Of a stretch of DNA of 64,000 nt, positions 31,612 to 39,408 are shown in pieces (the first letter of the stretch is position 1; each line of letters begins with the position of its first letter). This DNA comes from Beggiatoa alba B18LD (GTDB lineage: Bacteria; Pseudomonadota; Gammaproteobacteria; Beggiatoales; Beggiatoaceae): positions 980,115 through 1,044,114 of the forward strand of contig NZ_JH600070.1 in NCBI RefSeq assembly GCF_000245015.1. The letters are read 5' to 3'. Made by a program: the position numbers and the translations under genes. The notes under the pieces were generated by a model that ran no database searches, was not told where the DNA came from, and saw nothing but the letters and a program-made list of their open reading frames with translations.

Positions 31612-32562
31612 TTATTTTACTAAAATTTGATAAGAGCAAGGATTTTGTTCACACATTAATGGGCTATCATCCGCAAAAACAACGTCGACACGCCATACCC
31701 CAGTTGCAACACTGTCGCGCCCACTCGAAATACGTAAGTCAAAAATATCACTGCTTTTAACTTCTGCCTGTAAACGTTCTTTTAAAGCATTTAATTGAGC
31801 GGGTTCGCTTGGTAATGCATCGACAGTGGTTTCAAAACGGAAACCAACAACAGGATAGGAACGAAACCATTTATGGCGAATGGGAAGTTTGGCAGGTTTA
31901 GACAATTCTCTTAAAAACTCATTACTGCCTTTAATACTCATCCATAAATACAGGGATGAACCACTAGGAACAGCATCAGAATAGACTGTTGAGGGGTCTT
32001 CAGAATCGGTAATCATATCTGTCCACACCGCATTAATAGAAGGTAGCGAGGTGCGAATCATATAACGACATGGTTGATTACGTTCACAAATAACAGGAGA
32101 TTCATCCGCATATAAAATGTCTAATCGCCACATACCAGTGCGAATATTTTGGTCTGCGGTGATATTGGTAGAAAGGCGATATAAATCTAAAACATCAGGT
32201 GGTGGTGATTGTTGTTGCTCTAAACGACGAGATTGTATGGGATTAATCCGTCTTTCCCGACTGGCATCAAATGTTGTGATATAAGTGAGTGGTGGTTCAC
32301 CTTCACTGCTCCAACGCGCTTTTAAAGGGAGTTTATTATCTCGCTCTAAGTTTGCAATAAGCGGGTCTTCTGCTTTAACGATTAAGAGAAAATATAAGGC
32401 TTCATGAGAAGGGGCAACCCGTTGATACAGTTTACGGGAGTTTGCAGGACTATCTGCCCAACTGCTGGCTAATACATTAAAACTTTCCGCCCATGCGTTT
32501 GAGATAAAGCAAAAACACAAAAAAAAGCAGAATATTATTTTAATAACTATAGGGTTAATCAT
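31612..32562 (-). CDS. Exported protein with two copies of an unknown beta domain
   Basis: The start at 32562 is chosen because GGAG precedes it by eight bases and a signal peptide follows (MINPIVIKIIFCFFLCFCFI to SNAWA). The mature protein is an internal duplication. Each half begins LYFLLIVK.../LYLWMSIK..., continues KLPLKARW/KLPIRHKW, and ends TGMWRLDILYADESPVICE/TGVWRVDVVFADDSPLMCE with a paired Cys (QPCRYMI/NPCSYQI). Two Cys per repeat suggest a disulfide at the end of each domain. I recognise no named family. Its place at the head of the envelope-gene cluster suggests an extracytoplasmic binding role. Confidence 0.7.
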   Translation of the reverse strand: MINPIVIKIIFCFFLCFCFISNAWAESFNVLASSWADSPANSRKLYQRVAPSHEALYFLLIVKAEDPLIANLERDNKLPLKARWSSEGEPPLTYITTFDASRERRINPIQSRRLEQQQSPPPDVLDLYRLSTNITADQNIRTGMWRLDILYADESPVICERNQPCRYMIRTSLPSINAVWTDMITDSEDPSTVYSDAVPSGSSLYLWMSIKGSNEFLRELSKPAKLPIRHKWFRSYPVVGFRFETTVDALPSEPAQLNALKERLQAEVKSSDIFDLRISSGRDSVATGVWRVDVVFADDSPLMCEQNPCSYQILVK

Positions 32563-32803
32563 CAGAGATTGCTCCATCATCAAGTATGAATGAAAACTAT
32601 AACATGCTTTATTCAATTGACCTATGTTCACAGCGTGGATTGTCTCAATCCAACCAAATTGAGCAAATTTTCAGCGTTAAATCAACATAATCTTGTTAGA
32701 CTTAACGACCAGCTCTATTCTTTATCCAATGATTGTTAGGAATAGTTGTTCTCTCCCCCTTGAACTATTACCATGTTGTCTTCCTTTTATAACTGGCTCT
32801 ATC

Positions 32804-33991
32804 ATGCGTTTTAATCCTGATACTACTGAAAAACTTCAAAAAGTCCTTGCCCGTGCGGGTTTGGGGTCACGTCGTGCGATTGAAGCATGGATTCGTGAAG
32901 GGCGCGTTAAAGTCAATCAACAAGTGGCTCACATTGGCGCACGTGTTAGCTTGCAAGATGAAATCCAAATCGACAACCGTAAATTAAGCATGCAACAGTT
33001 AGCACCGCCACCACGACAAATCCTGATTTATAACAAGCCTGTTGGCGAAGTTTGCAGTCGTGACGATGACGAAAACCGCCCTTTAATTTTTGATAAGTTA
33101 CCAAAGCCTAAACAAGGTCGTTGGATTAGTGTAGGACGCTTAGATGTCAATACGACAGGCTTACTCCTCTTAACCACAGATGGCGAACTGGCAAACCGTT
33201 TAATGCATCCTTCTGCGGAAATAGAACGCGAGTATGCGGTGCGTGTGTTGGGTAAAGTAGATGAAGCCATGTTGCAACGTCTGGTAACAGGTGTGCAATT
33301 AGAGGATGGAATTGCCAAATTTGAACGGGTGGATGATGCAGGCGGAGAAGGTGCAAACCATTGGTATCATGTTGTTTTAAAAGAAGGACGTAAACGAGAA
33401 GTGCGCCGTTTATGGGAGGCGCAAGGATTAGTCGTGAGTCGCTTAATGCGTATTCGTTACGGCGTTGTCACCTTACCGCCGAGTTTGCGCATGGGACAAT
33501 TCATGGAGCTAGAAAGTAATGTTCGCCAAGCATTATTACGTCAAGTGAATTTAACCGAGACAGTAAAAGAAACTGAAGAAGGTCGTGACACGGTTCGACA
33601 AGACAAACCGAATCAACGCCCCAACGGAAAATTTACTAAACAAACTTTATCAACGTCAACAGCAACCCGCGAACCTGCAAAGCGTTCTACAAGACCTAAA
33701 AAAGATTGGTGGGAATCCCGTATTGATGAAACGGACGACACTGGATTTTCAAAACGCAATTTGCAACAAAAAAATACAGCTAAACCAGTGCATCAACCCC
33801 AAGCCGTCACGGGCGGGCGGGCTAACAAACCCACAACGCCATCTACCGCAAAATTTACTGCAACGAAAACAAATACACGCCCTGTATTAAGTAAACCCAG
33901 CAAACCGACAAGCCGTCCACAATTAGGGAAAAAACTCGCATCTAGCCCAATCGCTAAACCCAGCACGCTGTCAACGAAAAAACGCGGATGA
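32804..33991 (+). CDS. rluB: 23S rRNA pseudouridine synthase RluB with extended basic tail
   Basis: An S4 RNA-binding domain (KLQKVLARAGLGSRRAIEAW) and the RsuA-family catalytic core are clear: NKPVGEVCSRDD, GRWISVGRLDVNTTGLLLLT (catalytic Asp in GRLDxNTTG), RLMHPSAEIEREY and LKEGRKREVRRLWEA. RluB modifies U2605 of 23S rRNA. After about residue 240 comes a Lys/Pro/Thr-rich tail of some 150 residues, longer than the core requires and probably disordered RNA-binding sequence. The ATG at 32804 fits the family start; the frame itself extends further upstream. The stop overlaps the next ATG. Confidence 0.93.
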   Translation: MRFNPDTTEKLQKVLARAGLGSRRAIEAWIREGRVKVNQQVAHIGARVSLQDEIQIDNRKLSMQQLAPPPRQILIYNKPVGEVCSRDDDENRPLIFDKLPKPKQGRWISVGRLDVNTTGLLLLTTDGELANRLMHPSAEIEREYAVRVLGKVDEAMLQRLVTGVQLEDGIAKFERVDDAGGEGANHWYHVVLKEGRKREVRRLWEAQGLVVSRLMRIRYGVVTLPPSLRMGQFMELESNVRQALLRQVNLTETVKETEEGRDTVRQDKPNQRPNGKFTKQTLSTSTATREPAKRSTRPKKDWWESRIDETDDTGFSKRNLQQKNTAKPVHQPQAVTGGRANKPTTPSTAKFTATKTNTRPVLSKPSKPTSRPQLGKKLASSPIAKPSTLSTKKRG

Positions 33992-34272
33992 ATGCAACAA
34001 TAGATTGGTTTACGCAAGGAATGCAGTTTCGACGCACAACGCAACTTGCCGACTTGCCCCCCTTGCAACCATCATGCGTACAAGATTGGTTAGCAGGGGT
34101 TAAAGCAGCCGATGAAGCAGAAACAGATATTTTCTTATTGACCGATTGTTGCGCAACAGAAGAGTTTCAATACTGTTTAACACGCCAGCCGTTAGTTGAC
34201 TTTTTCAAACAACATTTAACGGCACAGCCTGATTTATTGCGCTATTTATTAACACGCTTGGGACAGGATTAA
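33988..34272 (+). CDS. Small protein of unknown function coupled to rluB
   Basis: The 94-residue protein starts MNATIDWFTQGMQFRRTTQL and overlaps the rluB stop by ATGA, so translation is coupled. It contains DWLAGVKAADEAETDIFLLT, then DCC and a Leu-rich C-terminus, and is acidic in its middle. I do not recognise the family. Coupling suggests production with RluB, and nothing more can be said. Confidence 0.6.
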   Translation: MNATIDWFTQGMQFRRTTQLADLPPLQPSCVQDWLAGVKAADEAETDIFLLTDCCATEEFQYCLTRQPLVDFFKQHLTAQPDLLRYLLTRLGQD

Positions 34273-34316
34273 ACAGAATAGGGTGCTTTGGCTGTGCACC
34301 CCAAAGACTGTTTTTT
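34272..34316. terminator. Terminator between rluB/34-kb gene and queF
   Basis: AACAG...CTGTT encloses GGGTGC...GCACCC, with six T after on the plus strand. A competing stem CTTTGG/CCAAAG shares the same bases. It lies between convergent genes and may serve both. Confidence 0.45.
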
Positions 34317-34704
34317 ATGGCAAATGAACAGGGGTTGGAGGGGTCCAATCAGGGGCGCGATGTTCAACCACAACCTGTGTATAAATCCCACCGCGTACAT
34401 TAAACTCTGCACGTAAGCGCATAAAACGAGGCTGACAGGCATTCACCAAATCCGACAGAATTTGGTTCGTGACTGCTTCATGAAAAGCCCCTTCATCACG
34501 ATACGACCAAATATAACCTTTTAAAGATTTCAATTCGATACAAGTTTGGTCAGGCACATATTCTAAAAATAAGGTAGCAAAATCGGGTTGTCCTGTTTTT
34601 GGGCATAAACAAGTAAACTCAGGCATCCGCATATGAATCGTATAATCGCGGCTAGGTGTTGGATTTGGAAAGGTTTCTAGGATTTTACTGGCTCGAATGG
34701 ACAT
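34315..34704 (-). CDS. queF: NADPH-dependent 7-cyano-7-deazaguanine reductase QueF (short type)
   Basis: QueF reduces preQ0 to preQ1 in queuosine synthesis. The 129-residue single-domain form shows [16 protein letters not shown] with the nucleophilic Cys34 and Asp41, [17 protein letters not shown] (the QueF signature) and FHEAVTNQI. It is tunnelling-fold and cytoplasmic. It is monocistronic, and no other queuosine gene is nearby. Confidence 0.93.
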   Translation of the reverse strand: MSIRASKILETFPNPTPSRDYTIHMRMPEFTCLCPKTGQPDFATLFLEYVPDQTCIELKSLKGYIWSYRDEGAFHEAVTNQILSDLVNACQPRFMRLRAEFNVRGGIYTQVVVEHRAPDWTPPTPVHLP

Positions 34705-34797
34705 AAACAGACAATCTCGATAAAAGACTTTGATTAAAAATGACTTTTAGGTTAAGTTAAGGTGAATCAATAAAACAGGAATGAATAACGAAGCGTT

Positions 34798-35988
34798 TTA
34801 ACTCGATATCACAGGTAAACGCACGGTGAATAAGCTGCCTTTGCCTAATTCACTTTCTACTTCAATCGTACCATTCATCATGGTGCAAAAATGACGACAG
34901 ATTGTTAAACCTAATCCTGTTCCACCATATTCGCGGGTTGGACTGCTATCAATCTGTGTAAAAGGTTTGAAAATATGCTCATACTGCTCTTTAGCAATAC
35001 CAATTCCCGAATCTTGTACCGTGAATATAATCCACTCAGTACTACGACTTGCTGTTAAGCGAATATATCCCTGATGGGTAAATTTTGAGGCATTGCTTAA
35101 TAGATTAAGAAGAATTTGCTGCGTTTTGCTTTCATCCGCATATAAACTGCCAATATCTGACGCACATTCAATGCTTAACTGATTTTCATTTAACGTTGGT
35201 TGAATAATTGTTGCTGCATCATTCACCAATTTTGCAATATCAAACCATGAGGCTTTAACCTCTATTTTTTCAGCTTCAATCTTGGCAATATCTAATACAT
35301 CACTGACTAAGCCTAATAACTGTCTTGCGGCGGTTTGAATCTTTTCTAAATCAGGGACTAAATCCTGATGTCCCATATCTTCCGCATCATCCCGCAACAT
35401 ATCCGTATAGCCAATAATCGCATTTAAAGGCGTGCGTAATTCATGGCTCATATTGGCTAAAAAAGCACTTTTTGCCCGATTTGCAGCTTCAGCCGCTGCG
35501 CGTGCCTGTTCATTCTCGATACTACGACGCTCTAACTCTTTGGTTCTTGCTTGTAGTTGTTGCTGTAAACGACGGAAATTTAAATGATTATTAACACGAG
35601 CTAAAACTTCCTCATGTTGAAAAGGCTTAGTAATATAATCAGATGCCCCTAAGGAAAACCCTTTGACCTTATCAACAGTATCAGCTAAGGCAGTCATAAA
35701 GATAATGGGAATATCTTGAGTATTTTTTTGTGACTTCAGGACTTTACAGGCTTCAAAACCATCCATACCAGGCATCATCACGTCCAACAATATTAAATCT
35801 GGTTTAGCGTATTCAGCCCGTTGAATACCCCCTTTACCATCCTTTGCCACCAAGACTTTGAATCCCTCAGCACTCAGAAAACTGAACAACACGCTAACAT
35901 TAGCGGGCGTATCATCCACTATTAGCAATGTTCCCTTTTCAGAGGTTTCAATGTGTTGAGCTTCTGCATTCATGCACGCATTATCCAT
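34798..35988 (-). CDS. Response-regulator/histidine-kinase hybrid (REC-HisKA-HATPase), cytoplasmic
   Basis: A receiver domain comes first (LLIVDDTPANVSVLFSFLSA, phosphorylatable Asp in LILLDVMMPGMDG, IIFMTA, Lys in DYITKPF). A coiled-coil linker, HisKA (ANMSHELRTPLNAIIGYTDM) and an HATPase (NLLSNASKFTHQGY, DSGIGI, GGTGLGLTI) follow. There is no membrane segment, so the protein receives a phosphate from elsewhere or senses through its receiver. A possible upstream partner is the membrane hybrid kinase at 20.8 kb, but no sequence link shows it. Confidence 0.88.
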   Translation of the reverse strand: MDNACMNAEAQHIETSEKGTLLIVDDTPANVSVLFSFLSAEGFKVLVAKDGKGGIQRAEYAKPDLILLDVMMPGMDGFEACKVLKSQKNTQDIPIIFMTALADTVDKVKGFSLGASDYITKPFQHEEVLARVNNHLNFRRLQQQLQARTKELERRSIENEQARAAAEAANRAKSAFLANMSHELRTPLNAIIGYTDMLRDDAEDMGHQDLVPDLEKIQTAARQLLGLVSDVLDIAKIEAEKIEVKASWFDIAKLVNDAATIIQPTLNENQLSIECASDIGSLYADESKTQQILLNLLSNASKFTHQGYIRLTASRSTEWIIFTVQDSGIGIAKEQYEHIFKPFTQIDSSPTREYGGTGLGLTICRHFCTMMNGTIEVESELGKGSLFTVRLPVISS

Positions 35989-36575
35989 TTTTTTAGACTG
36001 ATAAAAACAGCATCCAGTAATGAAAGTAATAGGGTTAGTGTATTACGTATTATAGTTGTTTTACATCTAAGAGAACGACCATCATTTTAAATGATAATCT
36101 GTTGCTGATTTAATAAGGATATTTTACTCACCCTGTTGTTATTTTTCACTAATCAGCGGAACACAACAAATACACCATGATTTCACGTATTTTAAAACCT
36201 TTAATGACAGTACACCAATAATCGTTTAATTTTAAATAAAATACTAATTTTATAAAGAGTTACGCCAAAGAATTTAGGTATCACATCAATCAAACAATGA
36301 TATTTTAATGCAGATATGAATGTAAAACACTTAGGTCTTTTTATCAATAAATGGATAAGTATCCATAAAAAAATAAAAAACACTGAGATTATATGGTTAT
36401 TAAAAATAACTTATCAGCCTGTTGCTATATAAGCATATTTACTATTTGAATATCTTTCAGTTATCGATTAATTTTGCTTTGCTTATTGTTAATAATTTTT
36501 ATACGATACATCAATTAGATTTATGTATAATTAAAAACACATAAAAAAAGCTTGCCTTATCAGGAAGGAGGATTT
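35989..36575. other. 587-bp AT-rich region upstream of the leader peptide and cbbR-like gene
   Basis: It contains no convincing gene; a 60-codon frame on the minus strand has no ribosome site. TATAAT at 36526-36531 is a possible -10 element about 45 bases before the leader peptide, but the -35 region is poor. The long AT-rich stretch 36090-36540 is a plausible regulatory region for a LysR-type gene. Confidence 0.4.
36565..36571 (+). promoter_or_regulatory. Strong ribosome binding site of the leader peptide
   Basis: AAGGAGG lies four bases before the ATG at 36576. It is one of the strongest Shine-Dalgarno matches in the window and belongs to a 16-codon frame rather than to the regulator gene itself. 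Confidence 0.7.
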
Positions 36576-36626
36576 ATGAACAACACAATCTACATTGCCA
36601 CTGTGGCACGCATCACGGAATGGTGA
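36576..36626 (+). CDS. 16-residue leader peptide upstream of the cbbR-like gene
   Basis: The frame encodes MNNTIYIATVARITEW and ends TGA TAG, ten bases before the regulator's ATG at 36637. The regulator's own ribosome site is weak (GGTGA, overlapping the leader stop), so its translation is probably coupled to the leader. A small palindrome TGCCA-CTG-TGGCA lies within it. Regulation by translation of the leader is inferred. It could also merely strengthen ribosome loading. Confidence 0.55.
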   Translation: MNNTIYIATVARITEW

Positions 36627-36636
36627 TAGTCATTTT

Positions 36637-37608
36637 ATGAACATGACACTACGCCAACTCACGTTATTTAAATCGGTTGCAGAACACCTCAGTTTTACCC
36701 GCGCTGCGGTAGAAATGTGTTTAACTCAGCCAGCCGTTTCTATTCAAATAAAGCAATTAGAAAGCCATGTTGGTATGCCTCTATTTGAACAAATTGGAAA
36801 ACGCATTTTTTTAACAGATGCAGGACGCGAATTATATGCCGCCTGTCAAGACATTTTCTCGCGCATAGAAACGTTAGATATGTCGCTGAATGAATTACAA
36901 GGTAGCATTAAAGGACGCTTAAAATTAGCGGTTGTCACCACAGCCACTTATTTTACCCCCCATCTATTTAGTCGCTTTTTACGCCAATATCCCGATGTTA
37001 ATATTCGTTTAAATGTCACAAACCGCAATAGTATCTTAGAACGTCTCGCAAATAATGAAGACGATTTAGTGATTATGGGACAAGTCCCCGAACATTTAAA
37101 TGTACAAGCACATCAGTTTTTAGAAAATCCCTTAGTTGTCCTCGCGCCTGCAAATCATCCACTTGCCAACGAAAGAAATATTCCACTTTCACGCATTGCC
37201 CAAGAAACTTTTTTAGTTCGTGAGCTAGGTTCTGGCACTCGTTTAGCTATGGAACGTTATTTTGATGGCGTTGAACTTGGGCTAAAAGTGGGTATGGAAT
37301 TAGGCAGTAGCGAAGCCATTAAACAAGGCGTGATTGCAGGGCTTGGCATTTCAGTGTTATCACGTCATACCCTCACCTTAGAATTAGCGGCTGGTATTAT
37401 TAAACTCTTAGATGTAGAAGGATTTCCACAAATGCGCTATTGGTATATTGTGCATTTAAGTGAGAAAAAACTTTCTTTAGTTGCCCGTACTTTCCTTGAA
37501 TTTTTGATTACGCGCACACGTGATGTATTAACTGAGGCAGAAAAAACCCTTGTTGAAGCGGGAATGCATATTAATGAACCTCACCCACACATCATGATTG
37601 CAAAATAA
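36637..37608 (+). CDS. LysR-type regulator, CbbR-like
   Basis: The N-terminal winged helix MTLRQLTLFKSVAEHLSFTR continues AAVEMCLTQPAVSIQIKQLE and FEQIGKRIFLTDAGRELY, very close to CbbR, the activator of Calvin-cycle operons. The C-terminal LDVEGFPQMRYWYIVH and LVARTFLEF also follow CbbR. The effector domain (SSEAIKQGVIAGLGISVLS) is standard. No cbb genes are within the window, so the target operon lies elsewhere, and a CysB/other LysR role cannot be excluded. The ATG at 36637 or 36643 is the start. It is followed by a hairpin terminator of the AGACCTGC family. Confidence 0.85.
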   Translation: MNMTLRQLTLFKSVAEHLSFTRAAVEMCLTQPAVSIQIKQLESHVGMPLFEQIGKRIFLTDAGRELYAACQDIFSRIETLDMSLNELQGSIKGRLKLAVVTTATYFTPHLFSRFLRQYPDVNIRLNVTNRNSILERLANNEDDLVIMGQVPEHLNVQAHQFLENPLVVLAPANHPLANERNIPLSRIAQETFLVRELGSGTRLAMERYFDGVELGLKVGMELGSSEAIKQGVIAGLGISVLSRHTLTLELAAGIIKLLDVEGFPQMRYWYIVHLSEKKLSLVARTFLEFLITRTRDVLTEAEKTLVEAGMHINEPHPHIMIAK

Positions 37609-37623
37609 TTATTTTAATATTAG

Positions 37624-37662
37624 AGACCTGCTAGGTTTTCAAAACCTAGCAGGTCTTTTTTT
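37624..37662 (+). terminator. Rho-independent terminator of the cbbR-like gene (AGACCTGC family)
   Basis: AGACCTGCTAGGTTTT and AAAACCTAGCAGGTCT are perfect 16-base complements about a single C, followed by seven T. It starts 15 bases after the stop codon. Confidence 0.88.
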
Positions 37663-37880
37663 GTCTGAATCAGAATTCACAGAATTTCCAGAATTAGCAG
37701 AATTAAAAAGCATGATTTGCATTAATTTTTTGGTTTTAGGGTTTTAAATTCTGTTAATTTTGTTAATTCTGAAAATTCTGATTCAGATAATGTTTTAATC
37801 TTGTCGATTAAAGAAAGGTCAACCCTTTTCGCGTGTTCCGACAGACTTGCTAGGTTTTGAAAACCTAGCAGGTCTCTGTT
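37663..37880. repeat. 9-base-period inverted array with second hairpin, copy B
   Basis: Directly after the terminator come TGTCTGAATC and three to four AGAATTnnn units. After a spacer come their complements ending CTGATTCAGA, then GGTCAACCCTTTTC and a second, slightly altered hairpin (AGACTTGC...GCAGGTCT, 37843-37875). The same order is seen at 60.5-60.75 kb. This fills the 305-bp gap between cbbR-like gene and mtaD; there is no gene. Confidence 0.8.
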
Positions 37881-37913
37881 TTATATTATAAAATTCGCTA
37901 AATTTAGGTTATG

Positions 37914-39251
37914 TTATGACTCTGCTTGTTGCATGAATGCTGCAATTTTCATGTACCAATCATGCGTTTTAGCCTGAACTTCATGGATATTGAGCGATGT
38001 TAAAGCGCGGGATTTTAACAATTGTCGCCCTGCAACCCAAACATCGGTTACTTTATCGCGGCTTGTTGCATAAATCAGATGTGATAAGGGATTATAAATC
38101 GGTTGAGTTTCAAGCTCATTCATATCAATTGCCACTAAATCCGCTGATTTACCAACCAATAACGAACCTGTTTCGGCATCAATGCCTAATGCTTTAGCCC
38201 CGTTTAAGGTTGCCATTGTCAACGCCTGCGCTGCGGAAACACTACGCGCATCTTGGCTCACCACTTTTGCAAGCAAGGCAGCCGTACGCATTTCGCCCAA
38301 CATATCCAAGTCATTATTGCTGGCTGTGCCGTCTGTTCCCAATGCAACATTAACCCCTGCATTTAATAATTGTTGTACAGGGCAAAAACCGCTTGCCAGT
38401 TTCATATTAGACTCAGGACAATGCACCACAGTTGCTCGATGTTCGGCTAATAGCTGAATTTCTTCTGGATTTAATTGCGTTGCATGTACCGCTAATAAAC
38501 GCGATGACACCAGCCCCAAATTGGCTAAGCGGGCTAATGGACGTTGTTTATCCTTTGCAACCGCTTGCTCGACTTCCTCTTTAGTCTCATGGACATGTAT
38601 ATGAATGGGTGTATTCAATTCCTCTGCCATTGCAGCACCTGCCTGTAACGGTGCGTCAGAAACGGTATAAGGTGCGTGCGGTGCAATTGCAGTTTTAATT
38701 AAAGGATGATTTTGATACTGTTGATAGACTGCTCGCCCTTTTTGTAAATATTCATCAGGATTTTGGGCTTGAATCGTCGGAAAATCTAATAAAATTAAGC
38801 CCAGTGTCGCACGCATACCTGATTCATCAACAACGCCCCCCGCTACTTCAGGTAAAAAGTACATGTCATTAAAGCAGGTCACACCACCGCGCAACATTTC
38901 GGCAATGGCTAAACGTGTTCCATCTGCAACAAAATCCGCACTCATAAAAGCATTTTCTGCTGGCCAAATACGTGTTGTTAGCCATTCATGTAATGCTAAA
39001 TCGTCAGCAAAGCCACGTAGTAATGTCATGGCTGCATGTGTGTGTGTATTAATTAACCCTGGAATGACAACATGTGTCATTAAACGGTGAGTAATCCGTC
39101 CTAAATAACGACTGGTTGCTTCTATATTGGGTAAAATCGCAACTATTTTGCCCGCATCAATTGCAATTGCATGTTGCTCATACACCACGCCTTCAGGCTC
39201 TACAGGAATAACCCAACCTGCATAAATTAAAGTATCGACAGATTGCATCAT
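37914..39251 (-). CDS. mtaD: 5'-methylthioadenosine/S-adenosylhomocysteine deaminase (MtaD-type amidohydrolase)
   Basis: The amidohydrolase fold shows VIPGLINTHTHAAMTLLRGF (metal His pair), IHVHETKEEVEQ (metal His), LAVHATQL, HCPESNMKLASG and ALGTDGTASNNDLDM (metal Asp). The HAAMTLLRGFADDLALHEWL sequence matches MTA/SAH deaminases rather than atrazine hydrolases. The enzyme would convert methylthioadenosine or adenosylhomocysteine to the inosine form in methionine salvage. At 445 residues it is complete. It is monocistronic. Confidence 0.88.
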   Translation of the reverse strand: MMQSVDTLIYAGWVIPVEPEGVVYEQHAIAIDAGKIVAILPNIEATSRYLGRITHRLMTHVVIPGLINTHTHAAMTLLRGFADDLALHEWLTTRIWPAENAFMSADFVADGTRLAIAEMLRGGVTCFNDMYFLPEVAGGVVDESGMRATLGLILLDFPTIQAQNPDEYLQKGRAVYQQYQNHPLIKTAIAPHAPYTVSDAPLQAGAAMAEELNTPIHIHVHETKEEVEQAVAKDKQRPLARLANLGLVSSRLLAVHATQLNPEEIQLLAEHRATVVHCPESNMKLASGFCPVQQLLNAGVNVALGTDGTASNNDLDMLGEMRTAALLAKVVSQDARSVSAAQALTMATLNGAKALGIDAETGSLLVGKSADLVAIDMNELETQPIYNPLSHLIYATSRDKVTDVWVAGRQLLKSRALTSLNIHEVQAKTHDWYMKIAAFMQQAES

Positions 39252-39408
39252 GAAATTTATTTTCAGTGAGTGAGTGAGCGTTTTATCATAGCAGTTTCTC
39301 GGCTCAGACCATCATCTTCTGCTGTCATGATTGAAGAAACCACAGACTATTGTTATAAGTTAATTAATTTAACGAGTTAATAGATAGCAGAACAGAAATA
39401 TAGAGGGT

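Noticed and set aside
36201..36383. 60-codon minus-strand frame in the AT-rich region before the leader peptide
   Set aside because: There is no ribosome site and the composition (Phe, Ile, Lys, Leu) is what random AT-rich DNA gives.
36637..37608. Calling the LysR-type gene cysB
   Set aside because: The N-terminal SFTRAA/LTQPAVSIQIKQLE and C-terminal LDVEGFPQMRYWYIVH follow CbbR more closely; CysB has a different effector domain.
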